A DNA stretch of 64,000 nucleotides. Origin: Saccharopolyspora gloriosae (GTDB taxonomy: Bacteria; Actinomycetota; Actinomycetes; Mycobacteriales; Pseudonocardiaceae). Below the pieces are notes generated by a model. It saw only the letters and a program-made list of their open reading frames with translations, ran no database searches and was not told where the DNA came from. The position numbers were made by a program, and so were the translations under genes. Positions 26,969-36,502 of this stretch are shown in pieces (within the stretch, counting starts at the first letter, position 1; each line of letters opens with the position of its first letter). The stretch lies in NCBI RefSeq assembly GCF_014203325.1, contig NZ_JACHIV010000001.1, forward strand, positions 620,001 to 684,000, in the 5' to 3' direction.

Positions 26969-27870
26969 GCCCGCTCGCCGGACCGGCCACCGACGTGGAC
27001 GTGCGCGGCTGGCTCGACGAGCTCGGCATCCCCGGCCTCGTCGACCTGCACACCCACTTCCTGCCGGAGCGGATGCTGCACAAGGTGTGGGCGTACTTCG
27101 ACCAGGCGCGCACGCACTACGGCATGGACTGGCCGGTGCAGTACCGCCACGACGAACCCACCCGGCTGCGGCTGCTCGACGAGCTCGGGGTGACGACGTT
27201 CGCCCCGCTGGTCTACCCGCACAAGCCCGGCATGGCGGAGTGGCTCAACTCGTGGGCGCTGGACTTCGGGCACCGCACACCGGGCGCCGTGCCGACGGCG
27301 ACGCTGTACCCGGAGCCGGGCATGGCGGGGTCGATGCGCGACGCCCTCGACGCGGGGGCGCGGTGCGTGAAGGTCCACGTGCAGGTCGGTGGTTTCGACC
27401 CGCGCGACGACCTGCTCGACGAGGTGTGGGGCGTGCTCGCGGAAGCCGCGGTGCCCGTCGTGATCCACTGCGGGCACGGCCCGATCCGGGGCGAGCACAC
27501 CGGGCTCGACGTGTTCGGCGAAGTGCTGCGACGGCACCCGTCGCTGACCGTCGTGCTGGCCCACGCCGGGATGCCGGACTACGAGGCAGCGCTGCGGCTC
27601 GTGGAGAGCTTCCCGCGCGTGCACCTGGACACGACGATGGTCGGAGTGGCGTTCAGCGAGCGGTTCGCCCCGCTGCCCGCCGACTGGCCAGCGCGGCTCG
27701 TGCCGGTGCGGGACCGGATCGTGCTGGGCACCGACTACCCGAACATCCCGTACCCCTACGCCGACCAGCTCGCCGCCATCGCCGGCTGGGCCGCCGCCGA
27801 CGAGCGGTTGGGGGCGGAGTTCCTGCGCAGCGTGCTGCACGACGCGCCGAGCCGACTTCTGGGTCTGTGA
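26965..27870 (+). CDS. amidohydrolase-family (PF04909-like) metal hydrolase
   Basis: 301 aa from GTG overlapping smpB. TIM-barrel metal motifs: VDLHTHF near residue 27, [19 protein letters not shown] and [11 protein letters not shown]. These match amidohydrolase-2 enzymes, which act as hydrolases or decarboxylases on small molecules. The substrate is unknown. It is inserted between smpB and ssrA and coupled to smpB by a 4-nt overlap. Confidence 0.87.
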   Translation: MSPLAGPATDVDVRGWLDELGIPGLVDLHTHFLPERMLHKVWAYFDQARTHYGMDWPVQYRHDEPTRLRLLDELGVTTFAPLVYPHKPGMAEWLNSWALDFGHRTPGAVPTATLYPEPGMAGSMRDALDAGARCVKVHVQVGGFDPRDDLLDEVWGVLAEAAVPVVIHCGHGPIRGEHTGLDVFGEVLRRHPSLTVVLAHAGMPDYEAALRLVESFPRVHLDTTMVGVAFSERFAPLPADWPARLVPVRDRIVLGTDYPNIPYPYADQLAAIAGWAAADERLGAEFLRSVLHDAPSRLLGL

Positions 27871-27923
27871 CCTGCGGAAAAACAATTACCCGATATTGGA
27901 ATGATCCGCCGGGGCGGTGACGT

Positions 27924-27929
27924 TATGCT
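27924..27929 (+). promoter_or_regulatory. -10 element of ssrA
   Basis: TATGCT about 40 bp before the mature tmRNA 5' end; no -35 at ideal spacing. Start of transcription is expected near 27936, with 5' trimming by RNase P. Confidence 0.4.
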
Positions 27930-27967
27930 GTACGGAACGCGCGGCCGGGAAGGTACGGCCGCTACGA

Positions 27968-28335
27968 GGGGGTGAACGGTTTCGACTCCGGACGTAGATC
28001 CAAGGGAAGCGTGCCGGTGCAGGCGGGAGACCACCGAGAGCGTCGCCGCAATTTAATAAGCGCCGACAAGAGTCAGCGCGAGTTCGCCCTCGCCGCCTGA
28101 GCGAGGAGCGACTCTGTCGGACCGGGAACGCCTCCGTCCCGGAATCCGGCATCGACTAGGAGGCTCTTACCGCCAGGTCCGGCCGCGGGACCTGGTGGGA
28201 CATCGAACAGCGGCTGGGCTCGTCACCTCGGCTAGTTCGCGAGACCGAGGGAGCCAAGCAGAGGCATAGCGGACTGCGCACGGAGAAGTCTTGGTGAAGC
28301 GACGGAGGACCCGGGTTCGATTCCCGGCACCTCCA
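27968..28335 (+). ncRNA. ssrA: transfer-messenger RNA (tmRNA)
   Basis: 368 nt. The 5' end GGGGGTGAACGGTTTCGAC pairs with the 3' end CACCTCC-A to form the alanine-type acceptor arm with a G-U third pair, and the T arm is GGGTTCGATTCCC. The tag frame at 28062-28100 encodes ADKSQREFALAA then TGA, ending in the usual ALAA. CCA is not encoded. Works with SmpB to rescue stalled ribosomes and tag the peptide for proteolysis. Confidence 0.96.
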
Positions 28336-28337
28336 CT

Positions 28338-28380
28338 TGGAGCCTGGTTGACGCCTTTGGCGTCTTCCCGGCTCCTTTTT
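28338..28380 (+). terminator. terminator of ssrA
   Basis: Stem GGAGCC...GGCTCC with an inner ACGCC-TTT-GGCGT hairpin, then five T. Similar in sequence to the terminator after tRNA-Ala at 44868. Confidence 0.8.
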
Positions 28381-28385
28381 GTTCG

Positions 28386-28425
28386 TACGGGGGCCGAGCC
28401 CCCGTAGGCCCCCACGGTGCGGTGG
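28386..28425 (+). repeat. 40-bp post-RNA element, copy 3
   Basis: Identical to the copies at 21686, 22086 and 44915; immediately after the ssrA terminator. Confidence 0.9.
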
Positions 28426-28609
28426 CTGGGTGGGGAGGTGCTCCTTGCGTTGTGTGTGGGTTGGGCTGGGTGGGAACCAGCTTGAGGTGGGGTGATGTGG
28501 CCTCGGCCTCGCCTTCGCGTTCGCTCGGCCTCGGGCTTCGCCTCGGACTTGGCTTTCGCCTCGGACTTGCCTTTGGTTTGGGGGTGGGGCTTTGTTTTTG
28601 TTTGTGTGG

Positions 28610-29797
28610 TCAGGTCTGGGGTGGGGGGTTGTGGTGGGGGGTCAGTAGGGCTAGTAGGGCGCTTGTTGCTAGTAGGGCGGCTAGGGTTGCGTAGCCGTGG
28701 GGGAGGGTGGCGAGGGTGGCGACTCCTGCTACCAGGAGTGGGCCGCCTGCGTCGCCCAGTTCTCGTCCTAGTTCGGCGGAACCCATGGTCTGGCCCATCC
28801 GTTCCTCGGGAGTGGCGGCGGCCAGGGCTGCGAAGCCGAGCGGCGTGATCAGACCCGTGCCCGCGCCGATGAGCGCGGCGGCGACCAGCACGCCTGCCAG
28901 GCCGTGCAGCATCGCGGCGGCGAGGCCGACCGCCGTGATGAGCAGTCCGGTGATCAACCCGGTGCGGGTGGTCAGGCGCCCTTCGTCCAGCGCCCGGCCG
29001 ACCCGGGGCTGGACGACGGCGGCCGTCGCGGCGAGCACGGAGACGGCGGTGCCCGTCGCGATGGTGCCGAGTCCCGCTGCCGCGCCGGTGACGGGCAGGA
29101 ATCCGACACCGACCGACAGCGCCGCGGTCGCGGCGGCGAGGGACGCGGTGGGCCCCAGGAAGGAACGGTCGGCCACCCGTCGGGCGAGGTCGGCGAGCGT
29201 CTGCCGCTCGCGGGGCAGCGGAGGCACCGCGGGCACCGCCACCGCGGCCCACACCGCGACCACCGCCGCGCACAGGGCCATCGCCGCGAACAGCAGCCGC
29301 ATGCCGCCGCCCCAGACGAGAACGCCACCGAGCAGCGGGCCGAGGGTGTAGCCGATGGACTTGAAGAAGCCGTAGCTGCCGAAGGCGCGGCCCCGCCCAG
29401 CGGCCGGGTTGATGCGGGCGACCATGGCGGAAGCGGCGGGGGAGAACGCGGAGGCGGCGGCGCCTTGGCCGAACCGGGCGGCCCACAACCATTCGGGACC
29501 GGCCGCGATCACGTACAGCGCGGAAGCCGCGGCGAAGGTGATCAGGCCGCCGAGCAGGACGGGTTTGCCGCCGATCCGGTCGGCCAGCGAGCCGAAGATC
29601 GGTTTGAGCACGACCTCGGCGCCGTCGTAGAGGGCGAGCAGTCCACCCAGGACGAGCAAGGAGGTGACGGCGTCCTCGGAGAACCCGCCGAGGTTGGCCG
29701 CGATGCCGTGAGCGCCGAACGCGGTGGTGAAACCGGCCGCGTACAGCGGCCACATCGCGCGCTTGGTGGCCGCCGGGGACAGGGGCTGTCGGATCAC
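28610..29797 (-). CDS. MFS transporter
   Basis: 395 aa from GTG, with about twelve hydrophobic segments. The loop 2-3 motif reads FGSLADRIGGKPVLLGG, the MFS motif A (GxLaDrxGrkxxl). A second loop FGSYGFFKSIGYTLGP follows helix 4. The GTGA overlap with the upstream chrB-like gene puts them in one operon, so it may export the compound sensed by that protein. The substrate is unknown; a drug or chromate-related role is conjecture. Confidence 0.88.
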   Translation of the reverse strand: MIRQPLSPAATKRAMWPLYAAGFTTAFGAHGIAANLGGFSEDAVTSLLVLGGLLALYDGAEVVLKPIFGSLADRIGGKPVLLGGLITFAAASALYVIAAGPEWLWAARFGQGAAASAFSPAASAMVARINPAAGRGRAFGSYGFFKSIGYTLGPLLGGVLVWGGGMRLLFAAMALCAAVVAVWAAVAVPAVPPLPRERQTLADLARRVADRSFLGPTASLAAATAALSVGVGFLPVTGAAAGLGTIATGTAVSVLAATAAVVQPRVGRALDEGRLTTRTGLITGLLITAVGLAAAMLHGLAGVLVAAALIGAGTGLITPLGFAALAAATPEERMGQTMGSAELGRELGDAGGPLLVAGVATLATLPHGYATLAALLATSALLALLTPHHNPPPQT

Positions 29798-30354
29798 GAT
29801 GCGCCTTCGTCGGTCAGGTGCAGCGCGTTGAAGACGCGTTCCGCGTAGTCCTCGCAGGCCGCGGTGCAGTGCTTGAGGCGTTCAGCGGCCTCGGCCGCTT
29901 CCGGCGCCCCGAAGACGTCCCGGACGGTCAGGTCCCGGTGCCAGCGGCGCAGCCGTTCCAGGCTCTGCTCCTCTTCCTCCAGCTCGGCCAACGTGAACTT
30001 GGCCGTGCGGATCTCCTTGGCGAGCTCGTCCTCGAACTTGCCGCAGTCCGCGAGGAATTCCGCCCAATCCGCCGACCGGGCGGCGGTGAACATCTCCCGG
30101 AAGCGGGCGGCGTCCGCGTCGGTGCGGCCGGACGCCTGCAACGTCACGCCCTGCCCGCCGGCGCCGTCGGTGAGTGCGCGGGCGCGCTGCACGCCCTCGG
30201 TGAAGGCGGGCACCTCCGGCACGGCCCACACGCCCTGCCCCAGCGACAGCGCGCCGATCTTGCGCAGCTCCCGCCACACCGCCACCCGGTGCCGGGACGG
30301 ATCCGCGGGCAGCTTGATGACCAAGATCAGCCACGACACTTCTTCGTCTGTCAC
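29794..30354 (-). CDS. ChrB N-terminal-domain protein
   Basis: 186 aa from GTG. WLILVIKLPADPSRHRVAVWRELRKIGALSLGQGVWAVPE is diagnostic of the ChrB_N domain; the C-terminal half is a long charged helix (LAKEIRTAKFTLAELEEEEQ). Full ChrB proteins also have a C-terminal ChrB domain that is missing here. ChrB regulates chromate efflux by ChrA; here the partner is an MFS carrier instead. No chrA is seen. Confidence 0.85.
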   Translation of the reverse strand: MTDEEVSWLILVIKLPADPSRHRVAVWRELRKIGALSLGQGVWAVPEVPAFTEGVQRARALTDGAGGQGVTLQASGRTDADAARFREMFTAARSADWAEFLADCGKFEDELAKEIRTAKFTLAELEEEEQSLERLRRWHRDLTVRDVFGAPEAAEAAERLKHCTAACEDYAERVFNALHLTDEGAS

Positions 30355-30580
30355 AGCGCCGAAAGTAGCACGCGTTACATCGTCAGCAGTAGCGCTCGGG
30401 CGTGCGCGGTTTCACGGTGCGTGGCGAAGCGTCGCTGCGAGTGCTTGATTGTTTACGAAAAGGTTGCGAAAGCAGGTTTCGGGGTCGTCGGTGATTGTCG
30501 GCCGGTCGTGTCGGGCGTCACGCTGAGGGCGTTGCCTACTGGGTAGTAGGTTTCGGTTTGCACTCAACGAGGAGTTGCCC

Positions 30581-31894
30581 GTGAACCTCCGTCCGTTCCA
30601 GCGCGCGGCTGCGACCGTGGTGACCACCGTGGTCGGGGTGTCGTTCGCCGTTGCGACCGCGTCCGCCGCCGACGCTGAGGAGCGTCCGCCGTTCTACGAG
30701 CCGCCCGCCGAGTTACCGGGGAGCAACGGTGACCTGGTGCGCTCCGAACCGTCCGAGTACTTCCTGGACCCGCTGAAGGCGATCAAGGTCGATGCGGACG
30801 TGCAGCGGGTGATGTACCGCTCCAGCGATCGCGGCGGCGCGCCGATCGCGGTGACCGGCACGGTCATCACGCCGAACGGCGAGTGGACGGGGGAGGGCGA
30901 ACGTCCCGTCGTCGGCTACGCGCCGGGAACCCAGGGCATCGCCGACCACTGCGCGCCGTCCCGGCAGCTCGCCAACGGCACCGAGTACGAAGGCGTCTTC
31001 GTGAAGGCCATGCTCAGCAAGGGCTATGCGGTCGCCATGACCGACTACCAGGGCCTCGGGACGCCGGGCGTGCACACCTACATCAACCGCGAGGTCAGCG
31101 GCAACGCGGTGCTCGACGCGGTGCGCGCCGCGCAGCGGCTGCCCGGGGCGGACGTGCCCGACGACGGGCCGGTGGTGCTCTACGGCTACTCCCAAGGCGG
31201 TGGCGGTGTGGCCGGGGCGGCCGAGCTGGCCTCGTCCTACGCACCGGAGCTCGACATCCGGGGGGCCGCGGCCGGTGCCGTGCCCGCCGAGCTCGGCGGG
31301 GTCGGCGCGAACCTCGACGGCGGCTTCTACGCCGCGTTCCTCGGCTACGCCGTGGCGGGGGTCGCCGCCGGTTACGACATCGACCTCGAGCCCTACCTCA
31401 ACGAGAAGGGCGAGCAGTTCCGCGACGACGTCGAGAACTCGTGCACCATCGACGGGATCGCGCAGTTCGCGTTCGCGCAGACGAAGGACTTCACCGAGGA
31501 CGGCAGGCCGCTGACCGACTACCTGGCGGAGGAGCCGTTCGCGACCGCGGTCGGCGAGCAGCGGATCGGCAACGGCAAGCCCGCCTTCCCCGTGCTGATC
31601 GGGCAGAGCCGGCTGGACGACGTGATCCCCTTCGAGCAGTCCGAGACCCTCGCCGGCGAGTGGTGCGCCCAAGGGGCGGACGTGCAGTTCGCGCCGAACC
31701 TCGGGCCGACCCACATCGGTGGTGCGATCGCCTCTTTCCCGCGCGCGTTCGCGTGGCTCGACGACCGCCTCACCGGTGAGCCGACCACGCCGAACTGCGG
31801 GAACGCGGAGCAGGCTCCGGTCGACCCGGAGATCCCCGTCGACGAGCGGCAGCCGCTGCTGCCCCAGCTGTCCGAGCGGTTGGACCTCGACTGA
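30581..31894 (+). CDS. secreted lipase/alpha-beta hydrolase (LIP family)
   Basis: 437 aa from GTG at 30581, 6 nt after GAGGAG. A signal peptide ends near residue 28 (TASAADA). The nucleophile is in GYSQGGGG, with the likely Asp in SRLDDVIPF and His in GPTHIGG. The four Cys (DHC, NSC, EWC, PNC) fit two disulfides, as in secretory lipases of the Candida LIP type found in Actinobacteria. Probably hydrolyses extracellular esters. A 17-bp terminator hairpin follows. Confidence 0.88.
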   Translation: MNLRPFQRAAATVVTTVVGVSFAVATASAADAEERPPFYEPPAELPGSNGDLVRSEPSEYFLDPLKAIKVDADVQRVMYRSSDRGGAPIAVTGTVITPNGEWTGEGERPVVGYAPGTQGIADHCAPSRQLANGTEYEGVFVKAMLSKGYAVAMTDYQGLGTPGVHTYINREVSGNAVLDAVRAAQRLPGADVPDDGPVVLYGYSQGGGGVAGAAELASSYAPELDIRGAAAGAVPAELGGVGANLDGGFYAAFLGYAVAGVAAGYDIDLEPYLNEKGEQFRDDVENSCTIDGIAQFAFAQTKDFTEDGRPLTDYLAEEPFATAVGEQRIGNGKPAFPVLIGQSRLDDVIPFEQSETLAGEWCAQGADVQFAPNLGPTHIGGAIASFPRAFAWLDDRLTGEPTTPNCGNAEQAPVDPEIPVDERQPLLPQLSERLDLD

Positions 31895-31939
31895 GCGAGG
31901 GGCCGGGCGCCGTCCGTGCGCCCCGGCCTTCCGCATGCC

Positions 31940-31983
31940 GGCCGCGTGCCGTCCCTTCCCGCTCGGAGGGACGGCACGCGGCC
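31940..31983. terminator. terminator of the lipase gene
   Basis: Perfect 17-bp inverted repeat starting GGCCGCGTGCC, 10-nt loop, then GTTTCGG; lies between convergent lipase and tetR genes. Confidence 0.75.
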
Positions 31984-32026
31984 GTTTCGGTCCCCGCCGT
32001 CGCCGGGCGGCGGGGCGGTCGCGTTC

Positions 32027-32707
32027 CTACGTTCCCGGTGCCGGGTGGGCGGGCGCGGTGGACAGCGGGTGGACCTCCGACACCTGCAAGGGGCGGCCGG
32101 GAAGTTCGGTCGCGTGCCGGTGCGGGCGCAGGCCGTCGAGCATGATGTGCAGCGCCCGTTCCGCGATGCGCTGCTGGGCAGGGTCCGTCGGGCGGCGCAG
32201 CAGCATCGAGTACATCGCCGCGATGTCGCCGGCGCCCACGTCCGTGCGCAGCGAGCCCTCGGCTTGCGCGGTGCCGACCACGCCTTCCAGGATTTCCAGC
32301 AGGGAGTCCCGGAGTCCCTGGGTGACCTGGTCGCCTTTGACGACGTCCCAGGCGCGCGGTGAGGTCATGCCGAGGCGGACGCTGAGCTGCAGCTCGTCGG
32401 AGCTCTTGAGCAGCCGCACCAGTGCGTTCCAGCCGGTCGTTTCCTCGGTGGCCGCCGCCTGCGCGTGCGTGAGCGCGTTGGTGAAGTTGTCCCTGGCGAC
32501 GGCGCGGATCAGCGCCTCGCGGTCGGGGAAGCGCCGGTAGAGGGTGCCGACTCCGACTCCGGCCCGGCGCGCGATCTCCTCCATCGGGGCGTCGGGACCT
32601 TCGGCGGCGAAGATCGCCTTGGCCGCGTTGATGATCTGGTCGCGGTTGCGGCGTGCGTCGGCGCGCAGCGGGAGTTCGCCTTCCGGTGCCGAAATGTCCG
32701 AGTTCAC
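32027..32707 (-). CDS. TetR-family regulator
   Basis: 226 aa from GTG. The N-terminal HTH (ARRNRDQIINAAKAIFAAEG, APMEEIARRAGVGVGTLYRRF, REALIRAV) is typical TetR; the C-terminal domain is a helical ligand-binding part. It diverges from a P450 gene, and the 104-bp gap has a 9-bp inverted repeat. The simplest reading is that it represses itself and the P450 gene. The ligand is unknown. Confidence 0.9.
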   Translation of the reverse strand: MNSDISAPEGELPLRADARRNRDQIINAAKAIFAAEGPDAPMEEIARRAGVGVGTLYRRFPDREALIRAVARDNFTNALTHAQAAATEETTGWNALVRLLKSSDELQLSVRLGMTSPRAWDVVKGDQVTQGLRDSLLEILEGVVGTAQAEGSLRTDVGAGDIAAMYSMLLRRPTDPAQQRIAERALHIMLDGLRPHRHATELPGRPLQVSEVHPLSTAPAHPAPGT

Positions 32708-32749
32708 CGGTGGATTCTCGCATCCACCCGTTCGCAGGTGGACGGAGTG

Positions 32750-32783
32750 CTTCCGCTTCAGTACTTTCGAGTGTAAGCGGAAG
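32750..32783. promoter_or_regulatory. candidate TetR operator
   Basis: Perfect 9-bp inverted repeat CTTCCGCTT/AAGCGGAAG with a 16-bp centre, in the divergent tetR-P450 gap, 28 bp before the P450 ATG. AAGCGGA half-sites occur in other TetR operators. Confidence 0.55.
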
Positions 32784-32811
32784 GTTTTCTTCCATATTGG
32801 GAGGTCGCACC

Positions 32812-34023
32812 ATGCCCGACGTCACCGACGACGCAGTGCGGGAGTTCCCCGTCGCGCGGCGATGCCCGTACGCACCACCCGAGGAGTACGCGCAGCTGCG
32901 CGACTCGGCGCCGGTGTCCCAGGTCAGAACGCCGACGGGCTCGACGGCGTGGGTGCTCACCCGGCACGAGGACGTCCGCTTCGCGCTGTCCGACCCGAGG
33001 TTCAGCGCCGACCGGCGCAACCCGGCGTTCCCGTTCCTCGCCGCCGGTCAGCAGGAATCGATCAGCGCGTTCCGGCCGAACATGCTGTCCATGGACGAGC
33101 CGGAGCACGGGCCGGTGCGGCGTTCCGTGCTGGGCGAGTTCACCGTGCGGCGGATGCGGGAACTGCGGCCCCGGATCCAGCGGATCGTCGACGACTGCCT
33201 CGACTCGATGCTCGCCGGGCCGAAGCCCGCCGACCTGGTCGCAGAGCTGGCGCTGCCGGTGCCCTCGCTGGTGATCTGCGAGCTGCTCGGCGTCCCGTAC
33301 GCCGACCACGACTTCTTCCAGGAGCGCTCCTCGGCGATGCTGCGGCGCAGCACCGGGGCCGAGGAGCGCGTGCGGGCCGCGGCGGAGGTGCGGTCGTTCC
33401 TCCGCGACCTGATCACCGCGAAGAAGTCCGCTCCGGGCGAAGACCTGCTGAGCCGCCAGCTCGCCAAGCAGCGCGAGGAGGGCGTCGAGGACGACGAGGC
33501 CCTGGTCGCGATGGCCACGCTGCTGCTCGTCGCCGGGCACGAGACGACCGCGAACATGATCTCGCTGGGCACCCTCACGCTGCTGGAGAACCCCGACGAC
33601 ATCGCGGCCATCAGGCAGGACCCGCGGCGCACGCTCGGCATGGTCGAGGAACTGCTGCGCTACCTGACGATCGTGGAGACGGTGACCTCGCGGGTGGCGA
33701 CCGCCGACGTCGAGGTCGGCGGCACGCGCATCCGCGAGGGCGAGGCCGTCATCGCGCTCGGCCACACCGCCAACCACGACCCGGCCACGTTCCCGGAACC
33801 GGCCGAGTTCGACATCGATCGCGGAGCCCGCCAGCACGTGGCGTTCGGCTACGGGCCGCACCAGTGCCTCGGGCAGAACCTGGCGCGGATGGAGCTGCAG
33901 ATCGTGTTCGACTCGCTGTTCGCCCGGGTCCCGTCGCTCGCGCTGGCGGTGCCGCGCGACGAGCTGCCGTTCAAGGACGACGCCGTCATCTACGGCGTGT
34001 ACTCGATGCCGGTCACCTGGTAG
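32812..34023 (+). CDS. cytochrome P450
   Basis: 403 aa from ATG after GGGAGG. I-helix LLVAGHETTANM (oxygen activation), K-helix EELLR, and the heme-binding FGYGPHQCLGQ with Cys ligand are all intact. Soluble bacterial class, similar in length to CYP105/107 enzymes. No ferredoxin gene sits next to it, so redox partners must come from elsewhere. Probable substrate class unknown; an esterase-metallohydrolase pair lies downstream, convergent. Confidence 0.94.
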   Translation: MPDVTDDAVREFPVARRCPYAPPEEYAQLRDSAPVSQVRTPTGSTAWVLTRHEDVRFALSDPRFSADRRNPAFPFLAAGQQESISAFRPNMLSMDEPEHGPVRRSVLGEFTVRRMRELRPRIQRIVDDCLDSMLAGPKPADLVAELALPVPSLVICELLGVPYADHDFFQERSSAMLRRSTGAEERVRAAAEVRSFLRDLITAKKSAPGEDLLSRQLAKQREEGVEDDEALVAMATLLLVAGHETTANMISLGTLTLLENPDDIAAIRQDPRRTLGMVEELLRYLTIVETVTSRVATADVEVGGTRIREGEAVIALGHTANHDPATFPEPAEFDIDRGARQHVAFGYGPHQCLGQNLARMELQIVFDSLFARVPSLALAVPRDELPFKDDAVIYGVYSMPVTW

Positions 34024-34035
34024 CGCCGGGGCGCT

Positions 34036-35496
34036 TCACCAGGCCGCGCGTTCCAGCGGGTTCGGGTCCGCGACCACCTCGGGTGGCCGTCCGAACCGCC
34101 GCACGGGCCGCCGGGGCGTGGTGTGGCGCTCCCAGCCGGGGTCGCCGGAGGTGGCGAAGCGGACCCAGGCGGCGTGGACCTCGGCGCCCAGCTCGGACGG
34201 GGGGCCCGCGCCGAGCAGGGTGTTCGGGCCGTGCAGGCCCGGGTCGTCGGCGATGTCGAAGACGAACGGCAGCTCCACGCCGTGCGCGGCGCCCAGCGAT
34301 CCGCCGAGCGCCGAGGAGCGCCAGGCGAACTCGTAGCGGTAGGTCGCCGCCGCGTGCGCGGAGTGCGCGTCGGCGAGCGCGCGGGTGCCGGCGCCGAACA
34401 GGGCGTCGCCGAGCACCGCCGACCGCAGCTCACCCGCGGCGGCGGACGGCCGTTGCGCCCGGTACGCCGCGACGAGCCGGTCCGGGGCCGGATGGGCTTG
34501 CGCCGCAACGGACCGCACGTCGTCCATGGTGGACTTCGCCAGGTCGCCGCTCGGGGCCAGGTAGAGGTTGCCTTCTTCGGCGTTGTTCCCGACGAGCAGG
34601 TCGATGCCGGCGCCCGCCCCGGCGGCGACCGACGTCCCGGGCTGCCGTGGCAGCACCAGGCCGAACGGGCTGAGCCGCAGCAGCGGATCGGGCCGCCCGT
34701 CGATCGCGAGGTCCAGCCCGCGCAGCCGCGCGGTCGCCGCGAGCAGCCGCTCGTCGGGTACCTCGGCGAGCTCCGCGATCGGCCTGTCCAGGACCGCGCC
34801 GAGCCGGTTCGCGACGAGTTCCGCCTGCGCGGGCACGAACGCGCCGAGCCCGTTGCCGCTCTGGACGATCACCCGGCGGAACAGGCCGCCGCCCGCGTGC
34901 TCGGCCAGGGCCGCGCCGACGATGGTGGCCCCGGCGGACTGCCCGAACAGCGTGACGTTGCCCGGATCGCCGCCGAACGCCTCGATCTCCTCCTGCACCC
35001 AGCGCAGCGCGGCCAGCACGTCGAGCAGTCCCCGGTTGTCCGGAGCACCCGGCAGCGCGAGCCATCCGGGGGCGCCGAGCCGGTAGTTCAGCGTCACCAG
35101 GACCACGCCGTCGCGGGAGAACCCGGCGCCGTCGTAGAGCGCGGCCTGCGCCGAACCGGAGGTGAAGCCGCCGCCGTGCACGAACACCATCACCGGCAGT
35201 CCGCGGGTGGCGGTGTCCGGCGTCGACACCGTCACCGTCAGGTAGTCCTCGCCGCGGACCCAGCCGGGGCCGAAGAACGGCGCCATGTCCAGCGCGCCGA
35301 ACGCCCGCTCCGACTGCGGCGCGGTGGGGCCCGGCCGCGCCGCGTCCCGCTCCCCGTCCCAGCGCGGAGCGGGCCGGGGAGCGGCGAAGCGGGCGGGGCC
35401 GACGGGTGCGGCGGCGTACGGAATCCCGGAGAACACCAGGCCGTCCCCGTGCCGCCTCCCCCGGACCCGGCCCGCCGCGGTCGTCACCGAGGTCAT
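34036..35496 (-). CDS. type B carboxylesterase
   Basis: 486 aa from ATG at 35496. VFVHGGGFTSGS forms the oxyanion hole and VTLFGQSAGATIV carries the Ser nucleophile; GNNAEEG supplies the acid and GAAHGVELPFVF the His. This matches carboxylesterase type B (para-nitrobenzyl esterase-like). No signal peptide. The start overlaps the stop of the metallo-hydrolase gene (ATGA), so the two likely act on the same compound, possibly an ester then a lactone. Confidence 0.92.
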   Translation of the reverse strand: MTSVTTAAGRVRGRRHGDGLVFSGIPYAAAPVGPARFAAPRPAPRWDGERDAARPGPTAPQSERAFGALDMAPFFGPGWVRGEDYLTVTVSTPDTATRGLPVMVFVHGGGFTSGSAQAALYDGAGFSRDGVVLVTLNYRLGAPGWLALPGAPDNRGLLDVLAALRWVQEEIEAFGGDPGNVTLFGQSAGATIVGAALAEHAGGGLFRRVIVQSGNGLGAFVPAQAELVANRLGAVLDRPIAELAEVPDERLLAATARLRGLDLAIDGRPDPLLRLSPFGLVLPRQPGTSVAAGAGAGIDLLVGNNAEEGNLYLAPSGDLAKSTMDDVRSVAAQAHPAPDRLVAAYRAQRPSAAAGELRSAVLGDALFGAGTRALADAHSAHAAATYRYEFAWRSSALGGSLGAAHGVELPFVFDIADDPGLHGPNTLLGAGPPSELGAEVHAAWVRFATSGDPGWERHTTPRRPVRRFGRPPEVVADPNPLERAAW

Positions 35497-36407
35497 CGGT
35501 CGCTCCGCTCCGGCCGGTCGAACGCGGCCCAGTCGACGATCTCGAAGCGGTCCCCGGCGCGGCGGACCTCCGCGGCGCCGTGCCCGCCGAAGTGCGCGGG
35601 CACGACCAGCGCGGTGCCGTCCGCCGCGAACTCCAGCAGGCGCCGCCGGGAGGCGCGGGCGGCGGCCGGGTCCTCGTCGAAACCGCAGTTGTGCACCGGG
35701 TCCCGCAGCTGAACCGGGGTGTGCAGCAGGTCCCCGATGAACACCGCGCGGTCCGAACCGGAACTCAGGTGCAGCACCGACGAACCGGGCGTGTGCCCCG
35801 GAGCGGGCAGCAGCCGCAGGTTCTCGTCGATGACCCGCTCGCCCTCCCACAGCTCGGTGAGACCGGCCTCGTGCACGGGCGCGACGCTGTCCTCGAACAC
35901 GTTCTGGTGGCTGCGCGCGCTCTTCGGCCGGTGCTCGCCCAGCGGGTTCCAGTAGTCGAAGTCGAGCCGCGGCAGCAGGTAGGTGGCGCGGGGGAAGGTC
36001 GGCACCCAGTCCCGGCCGACGAGCCGCGTGTTCCACCCGACGTGGTCCACGTGCAGGTGCGTGTTGATCACGATGTCGACCTCGTCCGGGTCGACGCCCG
36101 CGGCGGCGAGGCCGTCGAGGTAGCCGGTGTCGAGGTGCCGCCAGTGCGGCGAGTACGGCCGCTCCTTGTGGTTGCCGACGCCGGTGTCGACGAGGATCGT
36201 GCGGCCCGCGCTGCGCAGCACCCAGGTCTGCACGGCCGCGGTGAACCCGTTGTCGTCGGGCGACCAGAAGTCCGGCGCCAGCCAGGACCGCTCGGCCTCG
36301 AACACGTCGGCAGGGATCTCGGGGAAGAACTCGTCCATGCCCATCGCGCGCCCGTGGAACTCCAGCACTCGCGTGACTTCGACGTCTCCCAGCGTGATGC
36401 TCTGCAT
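35493..36407 (-). CDS. MBL-fold metallo-hydrolase (lactonase-like)
   Basis: 304 aa from ATG at 36407; GTG at 36452 would add 15 residues that do not look like family sequence. Zinc motif NTHLHVDHVGWN, then LLPAPGHTPGSS, FIGDLLH and VPAHFGGHG complete the metallo-beta-lactamase fold. Similar proteins include AHL-lactonases, so lactone hydrolysis is possible but unproven. Operon with the esterase; divergent from the LAL regulator. Confidence 0.88.
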   Translation of the reverse strand: MQSITLGDVEVTRVLEFHGRAMGMDEFFPEIPADVFEAERSWLAPDFWSPDDNGFTAAVQTWVLRSAGRTILVDTGVGNHKERPYSPHWRHLDTGYLDGLAAAGVDPDEVDIVINTHLHVDHVGWNTRLVGRDWVPTFPRATYLLPRLDFDYWNPLGEHRPKSARSHQNVFEDSVAPVHEAGLTELWEGERVIDENLRLLPAPGHTPGSSVLHLSSGSDRAVFIGDLLHTPVQLRDPVHNCGFDEDPAAARASRRRLLEFAADGTALVVPAHFGGHGAAEVRRAGDRFEIVDWAAFDRPERSDR

Positions 36408-36502
36408 GCCGAGAACTGTGCGCCGCGCACCAGGTCGCGGGGTATCCGTCACGTGACCGCACCTGCGCGAGCAGGGCTACAGTCGGTGGGCGGGAGGCGG
36501 TT

